A program made the translations under genes and the position numbers. Of a stretch of 64,000 bases of DNA, positions 1-9,147 are shown piece by piece; position 1 is the stretch's first letter, and each line of letters opens with the position of its first letter. Source of the DNA: Betaproteobacteria bacterium (GTDB taxonomy: Bacteria > Pseudomonadota > Gammaproteobacteria > Burkholderiales > Burkholderiaceae_C); NCBI GenBank assembly GCA_016716535.1, contig JADJWD010000007.1, forward strand, positions 620,001 to 684,000, in the 5' to 3' direction. Below the pieces are notes generated by a model, which had not been told where the DNA came from, made no database searches, and worked only from the letters and a program-made list of their open reading frames with translations.

Positions 1-146
1 CCAGCGTCAGCGGCTTTTACCTCGCGCACCCCGAGGCGCGCTACTTCAACGTCGGGCGCATCGGCGAGGACCAGCTGGCCGATTGGGCCGGACGCGAAGG
101 CGTGTCGATCGACGACGCGCGGCGGGCGCTGGCGCCGGTGCTCTGA
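1..146 (+). CDS. metH: Methionine synthase (cobalamin-dependent), C-terminal end
   Basis: Only the last 47 codons are inside the window; the reading frame enters at base 3 and ends at TGA 144-146. The visible tail contains SGFYLAHPEARYFNVG, then a region matching IGEDQLADWAGREG, and ends in LAPVL. This is the characteristic C-terminus of the B12-dependent methionine synthase activation (SAM-binding) domain, where the family reads GLYFSHPxSxYF, xIxxDQVxDYAxRKG and WLAPNL. The protein transfers the methyl group of methyltetrahydrofolate to homocysteine in the cytoplasm, and this domain reactivates the cobalamin with SAM. The call rests on a short tail but the motif order is distinctive. Confidence 0.85.
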   Translation, partial: SVSGFYLAHPEARYFNVGRIGEDQLADWAGREGVSIDDARRALAPVL

Positions 147-244
147 AGCGCAGTAACGCCAAGTCGCCAACTCGCAGTTCACGATACGTTCTGTCGCTCG
201 AGCGCCGCCCACAATCGCCTCCCGCGATCGAGGTGGAGGCGGCG

Positions 245-2011
245 ATGAAGACAAGAGCAACTGTACGTTCGGCCTTTCTCACATTGGCCATTGCTGCGGC
301 GTTAGGCGCCTGCGGCGGCAACAACAACGGCGAAGACGGCGGCACGAACCTGCCGCCGGGCGCGACAGCGGAGAAGCCCGCCACCCGCGACGACGCGGCG
401 CGCTTCCTCGCGCAAGCCACCTTCGGCCCGACCGACGCCGACATCGACCGGCTGATGGAGATCGGCTACGCGGCCTGGGTCGACGAGCAGCTCGCGCTCG
501 CGCCGGCGCAGACGCACCGCGCTTACTGGGAAGCGCGTGACGCCGCGATCAAGGCCGCCAACGCCAGCAGCAGCGCCAGCCAGGCCGAGTTCTTCGAGTC
601 GTTCTGGAAACAGGCGGTGACCGGCCAAGACCAGCTGCGCCAGCGCATGGCCTACGCGCTGTCCCAGATCTTCGTCATCTCGATGGCCGACAGCACCGTC
701 GGCGACAACCCGCGCGCCGTCGCCGCCTACCTCGACCTGCTCGGCGACAAGGGGCTCGGCTCCTACCGCGATCTGCTCGAAGCGGTGTCGCGGCACCCGA
801 TGATGGGCATCTATCTCTCGCACCTGCGCAACCAGAAGGCCGACGCGCGCACCGGCCGCGTGCCCGACGAGAACTACGCGCGCGAGGTGATGCAGCTGTT
901 CTCGATCGGCCTGGTCGAGCTGAACGAGGACGGCAGCGTGCGCACGGGCGCGGGCGGCGCGGCGCTGGAAACCTATGGCCCGGCCGACATCTCGGGTCTT
1001 GCGCGCGTGTTCACCGGCTGGAGCTGGTCATGCCCCGACTGGCCCGACAACGGCTGCTTCTTCAACGGCAGCGTCGGCGGCGTCAACGACCCGAACCGCA
1101 GCTTCCAGCCGCTACTCGGCTACCCGCAGTACCACAGCACCGAGGCGAAGACCTTCCTCGGCACGACGATCGGCGCGCAGTCGCTCGCCGACCCGAACGC
1201 CAGCCTCACCGCGGCGCTGAACCACCTCGCCGCACATCCGAACGTCGGCCCGTTCATCGGCCGCCAGCTGATCCAGCGCTTCACGACGAGCAACCCGAGC
1301 CCGGCCTACGTGGCCGCGGTGTCGCGCGCGTTCGCCGACAACGGCACCGGCGTGCGCGGCGACATGAAGGCGGTGCTGAAGGCCGTGCTGCTGCACCCCG
1401 AGGCGCGCGTGCGCAGCGACACCTCGGGCAAGGTGCGCGAGCCGGTGCTGCGGCTCAGTGCCTTCCTGCGCGCGTTCGCGTTCGCGAGCGACACCGGCAA
1501 CTTCCGCGTCGGCACCACCGACAACCCGGGCACGCAGCTCGGGCAGTCGCCGTTGCGCTCGCCGTCGGTCTTCAACTTCTACCGCCCGGGCTTCGTGCCG
1601 CCGGGCACGCAGACGGCGGCGCGCGGGCTCGTCGCGCCCGAGTTGCAGATCGCCAGCGAGACCACCGCCGCCGGCTACGTGAACTACATGCGCGACAACA
1701 TCGCCTCGGGGGTGGGCAGCTCGAACGGCGCGCCGTTCAACCGCCGTGACCTGCAAGGCAACTACACCGCCGAGCTGGCGATCGCCGCCGACGCCGCGGC
1801 GCTGGCCGAGCGCGTCACCTCGCGGCTGACCTATGGCACCGCCGACGCGGCGCTCAAGAGCGAGATCGCCGGCGCAGTCGGCAGCATCACGATCCCGGCG
1901 CTGAACGCCGGCGGCACGAACCAGGCCGCGATCGACACCGCCAAGCGCAACCGCGTCAACGCCGCGTTGCTGCTGACGGTGGCGTCGCCCGAGTTCGTGG
2001 TGTTGAAGTGA
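245..2011 (+). CDS. DUF1800 family exported lipoprotein
   Basis: A 588-residue protein. ATG 245 is chosen because GAGGTGGAGG lies just upstream and the first 27 residues form a lipoprotein signal peptide with lipobox LGAC (Cys about residue 23). The open frame continues upstream but without a signal. The mature protein begins with a Gly/Asn-rich linker, then the DUF1800 start pattern DDAARFLAQATFGPTDADID, and contains the conserved segment ENYAREVMQLFSIGL typical of the family. Biochemical function is not known; the proteins are exported and nearly always paired with a DUF1501 protein, as here. The downstream DUF1501 gene starts within 25 bases, so the two are probably co-transcribed and may act together outside the cytoplasmic membrane. 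Confidence 0.88.
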   Translation: MKTRATVRSAFLTLAIAAALGACGGNNNGEDGGTNLPPGATAEKPATRDDAARFLAQATFGPTDADIDRLMEIGYAAWVDEQLALAPAQTHRAYWEARDAAIKAANASSSASQAEFFESFWKQAVTGQDQLRQRMAYALSQIFVISMADSTVGDNPRAVAAYLDLLGDKGLGSYRDLLEAVSRHPMMGIYLSHLRNQKADARTGRVPDENYAREVMQLFSIGLVELNEDGSVRTGAGGAALETYGPADISGLARVFTGWSWSCPDWPDNGCFFNGSVGGVNDPNRSFQPLLGYPQYHSTEAKTFLGTTIGAQSLADPNASLTAALNHLAAHPNVGPFIGRQLIQRFTTSNPSPAYVAAVSRAFADNGTGVRGDMKAVLKAVLLHPEARVRSDTSGKVREPVLRLSAFLRAFAFASDTGNFRVGTTDNPGTQLGQSPLRSPSVFNFYRPGFVPPGTQTAARGLVAPELQIASETTAAGYVNYMRDNIASGVGSSNGAPFNRRDLQGNYTAELAIAADAAALAERVTSRLTYGTADAALKSEIAGAVGSITIPALNAGGTNQAAIDTAKRNRVNAALLLTVASPEFVVLK

Positions 2012-2031
2012 AGCGGCGGGGGAGCACGGAC

Positions 2032-3666
2032 ATGAATCGCAACCACGACAAGCACATCATCGCCGCCCCGGCGCTGCACCTCGAAAGCGCCTCGCGGCGC
2101 CTTTTCCTCGGCCACGGCGCAGCCCTGTCGGCGCTCGCCGGTGCCGGCGCGCCGCTGGCGCTGAACCTGCTGGCGGCCGGCTCGGCGGCGGCGCAGGCGG
2201 CGGGCGACTACCGCGCGCTCGTGTGCCTCTTCCTCTTCGGCGGCAACGACACCTTCAACATGGTGCTGCCGACCGACGGCCACAACGGCGCCGGCGCGCC
2301 GACCGCGGGCACGAGCTGGGCCGCGTACACGACGACGCGCAACCAGGCGCCCGACCCGATCGCGCTGCTCGCGCCCGGCGTCGCGCCGGTGGGCACCGCC
2401 GGCGCCGGCACGCCGGCGCGGCTGGGCGGCGTGCTGCCGATCGCGCCGCTGAACGCCGCGGGCCTGAACACCGGCCGCACGTTCGCGCTGCATCCGCTGA
2501 TGGGGTCGCTGCGCACGCTGTTCGACACCGACCGGCGCCTGGCGATCGTGCCCAACGTCGGCCCGCTCGTGATGCCGACGACGAAGGCGCAGTACGGCCA
2601 GAACTCGCACCTGAAGCCGGCGCGGCTGTTCTCGCACAACGACCAGCAAAGCACCTGGCAGGCGATGTTGCCCGAGGGCGCCACGAAGGGCTGGGGCGGC
2701 CGCATGGGCGACGCGCTCGCGGCGATGAACAGCAACGCCGTCTTCACCGCGGTGTCGGCCACCGGCGGCGCCGTCTGGCTGAGCGGCAACACGGTGCAGC
2801 AGTACCAGGTGGGCAGCGGCGGCGCGATCCGCGTCGGCGCCAACACGAACGGGCAGGTCTACGGCTCCACTGCGGTGGCCGAGGCGCTGAACCGCATCGT
2901 CGGCGCCTCGCGCGGCGGTCACGTCTTCGAAGCCGACGTCGCTGCCGTCTCGCAGCGCTCGATCGCCGCCGAAGCGCTGCTGCGCACCGCCCTCGTGCCG
3001 GCGAGCGACGCGCGCGTCGGCACGCCGCCGGCCACCGGCAACTACAACGCCAACGCCGACCCGAAGCTGCAATACGCGAACCCGCTCACCGGCGCGATGG
3101 CGTTCAACGCCGTCGCGCAGCAGTTGCAGGTGGTGGCGCGGATGGTCGAGGCGGGACAACGCGGCATCACCGGCGCGCGCCGGCAGGTGTTCTTCGTCAG
3201 CCTCGGCGGCTTCGACACGCACGATGCGCAGAACCGCAACCACGCCGACCTGATGGCGCGGCTCGCGCACGCGCTCGCGTACTTCGACACGACGCTCGGC
3301 GCGATCGGCGCGCGCACTGCCGTCACCACGTTCACCGCCAGCGACTTCGGCCGCACGTTCACGAGCAACGGCGACGGCACCGACCACGGCTGGGGCGCGC
3401 ACCACTTCGTGATGGGCGGCGCGGTGCGCGGCGGCGATCTCTACGGCGCCTTCCCGGCACTGGCGACGAAGAACACGAACAACAACAACTTCGACGGCAG
3501 CGCGGACCAACTCGGCAACGGCTCGCTGTTGCCGACGACCTCGGTCGATCAGCTCGCGGCGACGCTCGGCACGTGGTTCGGGCTGTCGGGCACGCAGCTG
3601 GCCGACATCTTTCCGAACCTCGCGAACTTCGACGCGGGGCGGAGGAATCTCGGGTTCATGGTGTAG
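2032..3666 (+). CDS. DUF1501 family protein with Tat-type signal
   Basis: A 544-residue protein. ATG 2032 has a purine-rich site (GGGGGAG) seven bases upstream. A GTG at 2008 would overlap the preceding stop but has no better site. The N-terminus carries SRRLFLG followed by a long hydrophobic Ala/Leu stretch ending in AAAQA, a likely twin-arginine signal. The mature part opens with YRALVCLFLFGGNDTFNM and later has VSLGGFDTHDAQNRNHADLM and GTDHGWGAHHFVMGG. These are the conserved blocks of DUF1501, a family related to the sulfatase/alkaline phosphatase fold. The partner DUF1800 gene lies immediately upstream. Role unknown; co-export of a folded, possibly metal-containing protein is an inference from the signal. 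Confidence 0.88.
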   Translation: MNRNHDKHIIAAPALHLESASRRLFLGHGAALSALAGAGAPLALNLLAAGSAAAQAAGDYRALVCLFLFGGNDTFNMVLPTDGHNGAGAPTAGTSWAAYTTTRNQAPDPIALLAPGVAPVGTAGAGTPARLGGVLPIAPLNAAGLNTGRTFALHPLMGSLRTLFDTDRRLAIVPNVGPLVMPTTKAQYGQNSHLKPARLFSHNDQQSTWQAMLPEGATKGWGGRMGDALAAMNSNAVFTAVSATGGAVWLSGNTVQQYQVGSGGAIRVGANTNGQVYGSTAVAEALNRIVGASRGGHVFEADVAAVSQRSIAAEALLRTALVPASDARVGTPPATGNYNANADPKLQYANPLTGAMAFNAVAQQLQVVARMVEAGQRGITGARRQVFFVSLGGFDTHDAQNRNHADLMARLAHALAYFDTTLGAIGARTAVTTFTASDFGRTFTSNGDGTDHGWGAHHFVMGGAVRGGDLYGAFPALATKNTNNNNFDGSADQLGNGSLLPTTSVDQLAATLGTWFGLSGTQLADIFPNLANFDAGRRNLGFMV

Positions 3667-3720
3667 CCGGCGCGTCGGCTGCTGGCTGCTCTCGCGCTTC
3701 GGTCCGGGCGGCGAACGCCG

Positions 3721-3781
3721 GGTGGCCCAATCCCGCGCAGACTTGTGCACGCAGGCACCGCCGGTGGCCCGATCTCGCGCA
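3721..3781. repeat. Two degenerate 19-bp direct repeats
   Basis: GGTGGCCCAATCCCGCGCA at 3721-3739 recurs as GGTGGCCCGATCTCGCGCA at 3763-3781, 17 of 19 identical with a 42-bp period. The copies lie in the noncoding gap between the DUF1501 gene and rep. A related core, GGCCCGATCCCGCGC, occurs in the hairpin after the HbpS-like gene near 42461. Probably a small REP-type remnant. Confidence 0.5.
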
Positions 3782-3851
3782 AACCGGCGCAGGTTGACCG
3801 ACGCGGGCCGCAGCTATCATCCGCCGCCCTCGTTGACCCCCTCGCGCCGCG

Positions 3852-5957
3852 GTGTCCTCTCCTTCTCTCAATCCGGCGCAGCTCGAAGCCGTGCACCACC
3901 TCGGCGGCCCCTGCCTCGTGCTGGCCGGCGCCGGCAGCGGCAAGACGCGCGTCATCACGCACAAGATCGCCAAGCTGTTGCAGCACGGCCTCGAGGCCAG
4001 GCAGATCGGCGCGATCACCTTCACGAACAAGGCCGCCGCCGAGATGCGCGAGCGGGCGAAGGCGCTCGTCGGCGCGCGCGCCGCGAAGGACCTCGTCATC
4101 TGCACCTTCCACGCACTCGGCGTGCGCATGCTGCGCGCCGACGGTGAGCGCATCGGCCTGAAGCCCAACTTCAGCATCCTCGACAGCGACGACGTGCTCG
4201 GCGTCATCCGCGATTGCGCCGGCAACACCGACAACGCGCTGGCGCGGCGCTGGCAGTGGACGATCAGCCTGTGGAAGAACCAGGGGCTCGACCCCGACGC
4301 GGCGGAAGCGGCCGCCGCCAACGACGACGAGCGCGTCGCCGCGCGCGTGATGCGCCGCTACCAGGAGCGGCTCGCGGCCTACCAGGCGGTGGACTTCGAC
4401 GACCTGATCGGCCTGCCGCTGGCGATGATGCGGCGTGACGACGAGGCGCGCACGAAGTGGCAATCGACCTTCGGCCACCTGCTCGTCGACGAATACCAGG
4501 ACACGAACTCGGTGCAGTACGAGTTGCTGAAGACGCTCGTCGGCAGTTCGGACAAACAACCCGGCCGCACGCCCTTTACTGCAGTCGGCGACGACGACCA
4601 GAGCATCTACGGATGGCGCGGCGCGACGATCGACAACCTGAAGCGCCTGCCGCAGGACTTCCCGTCGCTGAAGGTCATCGCGCTCGAACAGAACTACCGC
4701 AGCACCGGCCACATCCTGCGCGCCGCCAACGCGGTGATCGCGAAGAACCCCAAGCTCTTCGAGAAGAAGCTGTGGAGCGAGTTCGGCGACGGCGAGCCGG
4801 TCAAGGTGATCGAGTGCGACGGCGAGGAGCACGAGGCCGAGCGTGTCGTCGCGCGCATCCAGGCATTGCGCGGCGGCAAGCTCGGCGAGGGCAATTCGGT
4901 GAAGTTCGCCGACATCGCCGTGCTCTACCGCGCCAACCACCAGGCGCGGGTGTTCGAGCAGAAGCTGCGCGCGGCGCAGATCCCGTACAAGGTCAGCGGC
5001 GGCACGAGCTTCTTCGACCGCGCCGAGATCAAGGACCTGTGCGCGTGGCTGCGGTTGATCGTCAACAACGACGACGATCCGGCGTTCCTGCGCGCCGTGA
5101 CGACGCCCAAGCGCGGCATCGGCCACCAGACGCTGGCCACGCTCGGCGAGTTCTCTTCCAAGCGGCGCGAGAGCCTCTTCGAAGCGCTCTTCGCGCCGAC
5201 GCTCTCGGCGGCGCTGAAGGGCAAGGCGATCGACGCGTTGCACGAGTTCGGCCGTTATGTGAACGATCTCGAACACCGCGCCCGCCACACGAGCGGCAGC
5301 GAGGACGCGAAGGCGCTGCTGCTCGGCTGGCTGAAGGACATCGGCTACGAGCAGCACCTGTACGACGGCGAAGACAGCGAGAAGCTCGCGCAGGCGCGCT
5401 GGAGCAACGTGCTCGACTTCGTCGACTGGATCGCGCGGCGCTGCGGCGGCGAGATCGCGCAGGAAGGCGGCACCTTCGAGAGCGAGCGCCAGAGCGTCTT
5501 CGACGTCGCGCAGACGATCAGCATCATCATCAGCATCGCCGAGCGCGGCGAGGACACCGACGTCGTCACGCTGTCGACGCTGCACGCCGCCAAGGGTCTC
5601 GAGTGGCCGCACGTCGTGCTGGTCGGCGTCAACGAAGGGCTGTTGCCGTTCAAGGGCAGCGACGAGGAGACGACGGCCGAGCGGCTGGAAGAGGAGCGGC
5701 GGCTGATGTACGTGGGCATCACGCGCGCGCAGCGCACGCTGGCGGTGAGCTGGCTGCGCCGTCGCAAGCGCGGCCGCGAGACGGTGGCCGGCGTGCCGAG
5801 CCGGTTCTTGGCCGAGATGAAGCTCGACGAAGTGCAGACGAAGGAAGACCCGCGGGAGCGGATCAAGCGCCTGCGCGCGGAGCTGGCGGCGAAGGTGCAG
5901 GCGACGGAGACGGCCCAGGCGGCCGAAGCAGCCGCGTCTGCGGTGAAGACGGGCTGA
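3852..5957 (+). CDS. rep: ATP-dependent DNA helicase Rep/UvrD family
   Basis: A 701-residue superfamily 1A helicase that unwinds DNA 3'-5' and in E. coli helps forks pass obstacles. All motifs appear in order: Walker A AGAGSGKT near residue 27, motif Ia ITFTNKAAAEM, Walker B LLVDEYQDTN, motif III VGDDDQSIYGWRGA, motif IV EQNYRST, motif V LSTLHAAKGLEW and motif VI EERRLMYVGITRAQ. Length and C-terminus are closer to Rep (about 670 residues) than to UvrD or PcrA (about 720), and the last 60 residues are a charged, Ala-rich tail. The start is GTG 3852; no stronger start is visible. The YhhN gene follows after six bases, so the two are probably transcribed together. Confidence 0.9.
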   Translation: MSSPSLNPAQLEAVHHLGGPCLVLAGAGSGKTRVITHKIAKLLQHGLEARQIGAITFTNKAAAEMRERAKALVGARAAKDLVICTFHALGVRMLRADGERIGLKPNFSILDSDDVLGVIRDCAGNTDNALARRWQWTISLWKNQGLDPDAAEAAAANDDERVAARVMRRYQERLAAYQAVDFDDLIGLPLAMMRRDDEARTKWQSTFGHLLVDEYQDTNSVQYELLKTLVGSSDKQPGRTPFTAVGDDDQSIYGWRGATIDNLKRLPQDFPSLKVIALEQNYRSTGHILRAANAVIAKNPKLFEKKLWSEFGDGEPVKVIECDGEEHEAERVVARIQALRGGKLGEGNSVKFADIAVLYRANHQARVFEQKLRAAQIPYKVSGGTSFFDRAEIKDLCAWLRLIVNNDDDPAFLRAVTTPKRGIGHQTLATLGEFSSKRRESLFEALFAPTLSAALKGKAIDALHEFGRYVNDLEHRARHTSGSEDAKALLLGWLKDIGYEQHLYDGEDSEKLAQARWSNVLDFVDWIARRCGGEIAQEGGTFESERQSVFDVAQTISIIISIAERGEDTDVVTLSTLHAAKGLEWPHVVLVGVNEGLLPFKGSDEETTAERLEEERRLMYVGITRAQRTLAVSWLRRRKRGRETVAGVPSRFLAEMKLDEVQTKEDPRERIKRLRAELAAKVQATETAQAAEAAASAVKTG

Positions 5958-5963
5958 CGCGGG

Positions 5964-6659
5964 ATGGCGAGCACGTCGCCGGCGGAGCCCGCGTTCACGC
6001 GCAAGCGCAACCTCGCGCTCGCCGCCGCTCTTGTCGTCTCGGCAACGCTCGCGATCCTCGCCGCGCCGTGGGCGCTCGCGACGCCGGCGCTCGCCTTCGT
6101 TTTCAAGCCATTGGCGACGTTGTGCGTGATCGCCTACGCGGCCGGCCGCGGCCGTGGCGAGCCGGCGCGGCGCTGGGTGCTCGCCGGCTTGTGGCTGTCG
6201 CTGGCCGGTGACGTGGCGCTGCTGTGGCCGAAGGAGGGCTTCCTGCCCGGGCTCGTCAGCTTCCTGCTCGCGCACCTGGCCTACCTCGTCGCGTTCACGC
6301 GCGTGCAGCGGTTCGCAGCCTGGTGGCCGGCGTTCGTGGCCTATGCGCTGGTGGCCGGGTTGATCCTCGCGCGCCTGTGGCCCGGCGTGCCGGCGGCGTT
6401 GCAGGTGCCGGTGATTGCGTACGTCGCGTGCCTCGCGTCGATGGCAGCGCAGGCGGCGGTGGTGTGGCGGCGCGGTGATGCCCTCGACAAGCGGCGCAGC
6501 GCGGTGCTGGCGGTCGGCGGCGCGTTGTTCGTCGCCTCCGACGCGATCCTCGCGACGAACAAGTTCGCCGGGCCGGTGCCGATGGCGAGCCTGTGGATCC
6601 TCAGCAGCTACTGGGCGGCGCAGTGGTGCATCGCGTCGTGGCTGGCGCCGAAGCGGTGA
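5964..6659 (+). CDS. YhhN/TMEM86 family membrane protein (lysoplasmalogenase-like)
   Basis: A 231-residue, highly hydrophobic protein with about eight predicted membrane helices. The block LAGLWLSLAGDVALLW and the later GGALFVASDAILATNKF carry the two conserved Asp-containing motifs of the YhhN family. The animal homologue TMEM86B hydrolyses lysoplasmalogen. Activity of the bacterial members is mostly inferred, so a specific substrate is not assigned. ATG 5964 lies six bases after the rep stop. Confidence 0.82.
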   Translation: MASTSPAEPAFTRKRNLALAAALVVSATLAILAAPWALATPALAFVFKPLATLCVIAYAAGRGRGEPARRWVLAGLWLSLAGDVALLWPKEGFLPGLVSFLLAHLAYLVAFTRVQRFAAWWPAFVAYALVAGLILARLWPGVPAALQVPVIAYVACLASMAAQAAVVWRRGDALDKRRSAVLAVGGALFVASDAILATNKFAGPVPMASLWILSSYWAAQWCIASWLAPKR

Positions 6660-6687
6660 AGGCGCTCGCCCTCACGCCCTCACACCC

Positions 6688-7654
6688 TCAAGCCTTTACG
6701 GCCACTCCCGCCTCACGCAAGAACCCGAGCGCCAGCGCCGTGATCGACGGCCCGTCGCGCGTCACGTACGCGTGGCCGCCGGGGGCGCCGCTCCAGGCGT
6801 GGCCGAGGCCGCCGAGCAGCCTGCGGCGCAGCACGAGGCGCGCGCCCTCGAGGTGCTCTTCGCCATCGTCGAGCGTGTGCGCGCTCAAGGCCCCTTCGGC
6901 GCGCCGGCCGATCACGTGCAGCGCCTGCGCCGCGAGCTGCTCGGCACAAAGCGGCGTCACGACGTCATCCTCGCTGCCGTGCAAGACGAAGAGCGGCGCG
7001 CAGCCCTCGATGTGCAGCGCCGCCAACGCCGGCGAGATCGCGAGGCCTTCCTTCATCACGCGCCGCGGGTCCTGCAAGTTCGCGCGGCCGAGCAACGGCG
7101 GCGCAGCCACCGTCACCACCGCATCGAACCGCGCTGCGTGGTGAAAGGCCAGCAGCGCCGCGAGCCCGCCGCCGGCCGACAGCCCCATCGCTGCGACCTG
7201 GCCGGTGCGCACGTGCTGCCGCGCCGCGTCGAGCGCCTCGATCACGACGCTCAGTTCGCCCTGCCCGGCCTGCGCCGGCGGATGGAACCAGTTCCAGCAG
7301 CGCCAGGCGTTGGCGCTCTCGCGCTGCTCGGGGCACAGCAGCCGGAATCGCCCACGGTCGGCCGCGGCGACGAGGCCCGTGGCATGCGCGAACTCCATCG
7401 CCTGCTGGCCGCAGCCGTGCAGCAGCACGACGAGCGGCGCCTCTTCATCGTCGGCCAGCCCGCGCGGGGCGGTACAGCGCGCAGTCCCAGCTCGCGGTGC
7501 TCCACGGCCACGGCCACCACGTCCAGCTCGCGACCGACGCTTCGACCTGCAGGCGCAGCCAGCGCCCGCGCAGCAGGCCGAAGCGCTTGGCGACCCAGTT
7601 GCCGAACCGCTGCCACAGCGGCTGCAACCGGCGGAACCAGCGCGGACCGGCCAT
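6688..7654 (-). CDS. PHB-depolymerase-family esterase, apparently frameshifted
   Basis: The main frame (6688 to about 7460) encodes an alpha/beta hydrolase of the esterase_PHB type. It has VVLLHGCGQQ (oxyanion loop), AAMGLSAGGGLAALLA (GLSAG nucleophile elbow), PLFVLHGSEDDVVTP (acid) and LGGLGHAWSG (catalytic His). That frame has no plausible start upstream of VVLLHGCGQ. A second frame starts at ATG 7654, four bases after the permease stop, and gives a basic N-terminus with LRGRWLRLQVEAS and WDCALYRPARAG, the usual lead-in to this fold, before meeting TGA at 7445-7447. The two join if one base is removed around 7448-7475, in CCCCGCGCGGGC. This may be a true frameshift or a sequencing error. 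Substrate unknown; family members cut short-chain polyesters or other esters. Confidence 0.65.
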
Positions 7655-7657
7655 GCG

Positions 7658-9079
7658 TTATCGCCCGACGCCGAGCGCGAAACTTGCCCACAGCACCGCC
7701 AGCGACGCCAGCGTCACCGGCACGCCGACGCGCGCATGCGCGAGCCAGTCGATGCGCACGCCGGCGCGCTCGGCGAGGTCGACGACGATCAGGTTGGCGA
7801 TCGAGCCGACGAGCAAGAGGTTGCCGGCAAAGGTGCTCGCCAGCGCAAGCATCACGCCCGCCTCGTGCGCCTGCGCGCTGCCGGCTTCGCCCAGATGCGG
7901 CAGCAGCAGCATCACCGCCGGCACGTTGGAGACCATGTTCGACAGCGCGGCGCCCAGCACCAGCAGCGCGCCGGGTTCGGCGACGTGCACGCCGCGCGCG
8001 GCCAGCCACTGCACGGCCACAGCAGCCAGCCCCGTGCCCTGGAAGGCGTGGTTGACGACGAACAGGCCGATGAACAGCAGCAGCAACTGCCAGTCGACAT
8101 ACCCCATCACCTGCGACGAATGCAGCCGCCGGCTGAGCAGCAGCACACCGGCGCCGACGAGCGCGGCCACGTCGCGCGGCCAGTCGGTGAAGACGAACAC
8201 CATCATCAGCACGCCGGCGACGGCGAGGCCCTTGGCCGTCTGGAAGCGATCGAAGGCCGGCGAGTCGGCGTCGGCCGCGGCCTCGACGGTGGGGACGATC
8301 GACGCGGCCGGCCCGCTCGGTGCACGCGGCGCGGTGGCGTCGCCCGCCTTGGCTGCCGAGGCGCCGCGCCGGCCATCGACCCACGCCAGCCAGGCCCACG
8401 TCAGCACGAGCGCCAGCACCACCGGCACCCACGCGGCTTGCAGGTACGGCGCGAACGGCAGCTGCAGCACCGAGCCGATCAGCATGTTCTGCGGGTTGCC
8501 GATCAGCGTCGCGGCCGAGCCGATGTTGGCCGCGCAGGCCAGGCCCAACAGGAATGGCAGCGGGTCGAGCCGGCGCGCCAGGCAGATGCGTGCCACCACC
8601 GGCGTCATCGCCAGGCAGACGACGTCGTTGGAGAACACCGCCGACAGCACGGCCGCGACGGCGATCATCGCCGCCAGCAGCCCGGCGCGCGCCAGCGGCA
8701 GCGCACCGACCGCGCGCGTCACCTCGGCGTAGAAGCCGCCGAGCCGCATCTGCGCCGACACCACCATGAAGGCGAACAGCAGCACGATGGTCGGCAGGTC
8801 GACGGCGCGCGCCGCGTGCTCGGGCGTCAGGCCGGTGAGCGCGATCATCGCGATGGCGCCGAGCAGCGCAACGCCCGAGCGGTCGAGCTTGAAGTGCGGC
8901 AAGCCGCCGAGGAACATGCCGAGGTAGACGACGCCGAAGACGGCGACGACGCCCCAGTCGTGCGCAGACAGAGGCGACAGGGCCGAAAGGGCGGACAGCG
9001 CGGGCAGGTCGTGCAACGGCGGCGTGTGGGAGCGCGGGCGGGGCGCGAGGCGGCCGATGATAGGAGCCGCACGTTTCAC
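7658..9079 (-). CDS. ArsB/NhaD/SLC13-superfamily anion or ion permease
   Basis: A 473-residue inner-membrane transporter with 11-12 predicted helices. Ion-transporter superfamily signatures are visible: LPTIVLLFAFMVVSAQM, then LSAVFSNDVVCLAMTPVVA, then ANIGSAATLIGNPQNMLIG. In the second half the inverted repeat shows ALSNMVSNVPAVMLLLP and FAGNLLLVGSIANLIVVD. The paired SNDVxxLxxTP and SNMVSNVPAV elements are typical of ArsB, NhaD and CitMHS relatives. There is no arsR or arsC nearby, so arsenite export is not supported; substrate unknown. The first 40 residues are probably not all translated, since the first helix starts near residue 42. The esterase start lies four bases after this stop, suggesting coupling. 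Confidence 0.75.
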   Translation of the reverse strand: MKRAAPIIGRLAPRPRSHTPPLHDLPALSALSALSPLSAHDWGVVAVFGVVYLGMFLGGLPHFKLDRSGVALLGAIAMIALTGLTPEHAARAVDLPTIVLLFAFMVVSAQMRLGGFYAEVTRAVGALPLARAGLLAAMIAVAAVLSAVFSNDVVCLAMTPVVARICLARRLDPLPFLLGLACAANIGSAATLIGNPQNMLIGSVLQLPFAPYLQAAWVPVVLALVLTWAWLAWVDGRRGASAAKAGDATAPRAPSGPAASIVPTVEAAADADSPAFDRFQTAKGLAVAGVLMMVFVFTDWPRDVAALVGAGVLLLSRRLHSSQVMGYVDWQLLLLFIGLFVVNHAFQGTGLAAVAVQWLAARGVHVAEPGALLVLGAALSNMVSNVPAVMLLLPHLGEAGSAQAHEAGVMLALASTFAGNLLLVGSIANLIVVDLAERAGVRIDWLAHARVGVPVTLASLAVLWASFALGVGR

Positions 9080-9147
9080 GCCATGCGCCGCGCGGCATCA
9101 CAGTGCTCCGCGCGGTGAGAACGCGGCGGCGCGGCGCCGCCTGCGCG

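Noticed and set aside
3549..6275. A 908-codon open frame on the minus strand opposite rep
   Set aside because: It crosses gene borders, is dominated by Arg/Ala/Leu runs, and the plus-strand Rep motifs are complete.
6688..7428. Esterase as a complete gene starting at GTG 7428
   Set aside because: That start would remove the first strand and the lead-in before the oxyanion loop; a better N-terminus exists in another frame, so a frameshift is likelier.
7658..9079. An arsenite efflux pump (ArsB) with a resistance operon
   Set aside because: No arsR, arsC, arsA or arsH neighbour; the same fold covers many anion and sodium transporters.
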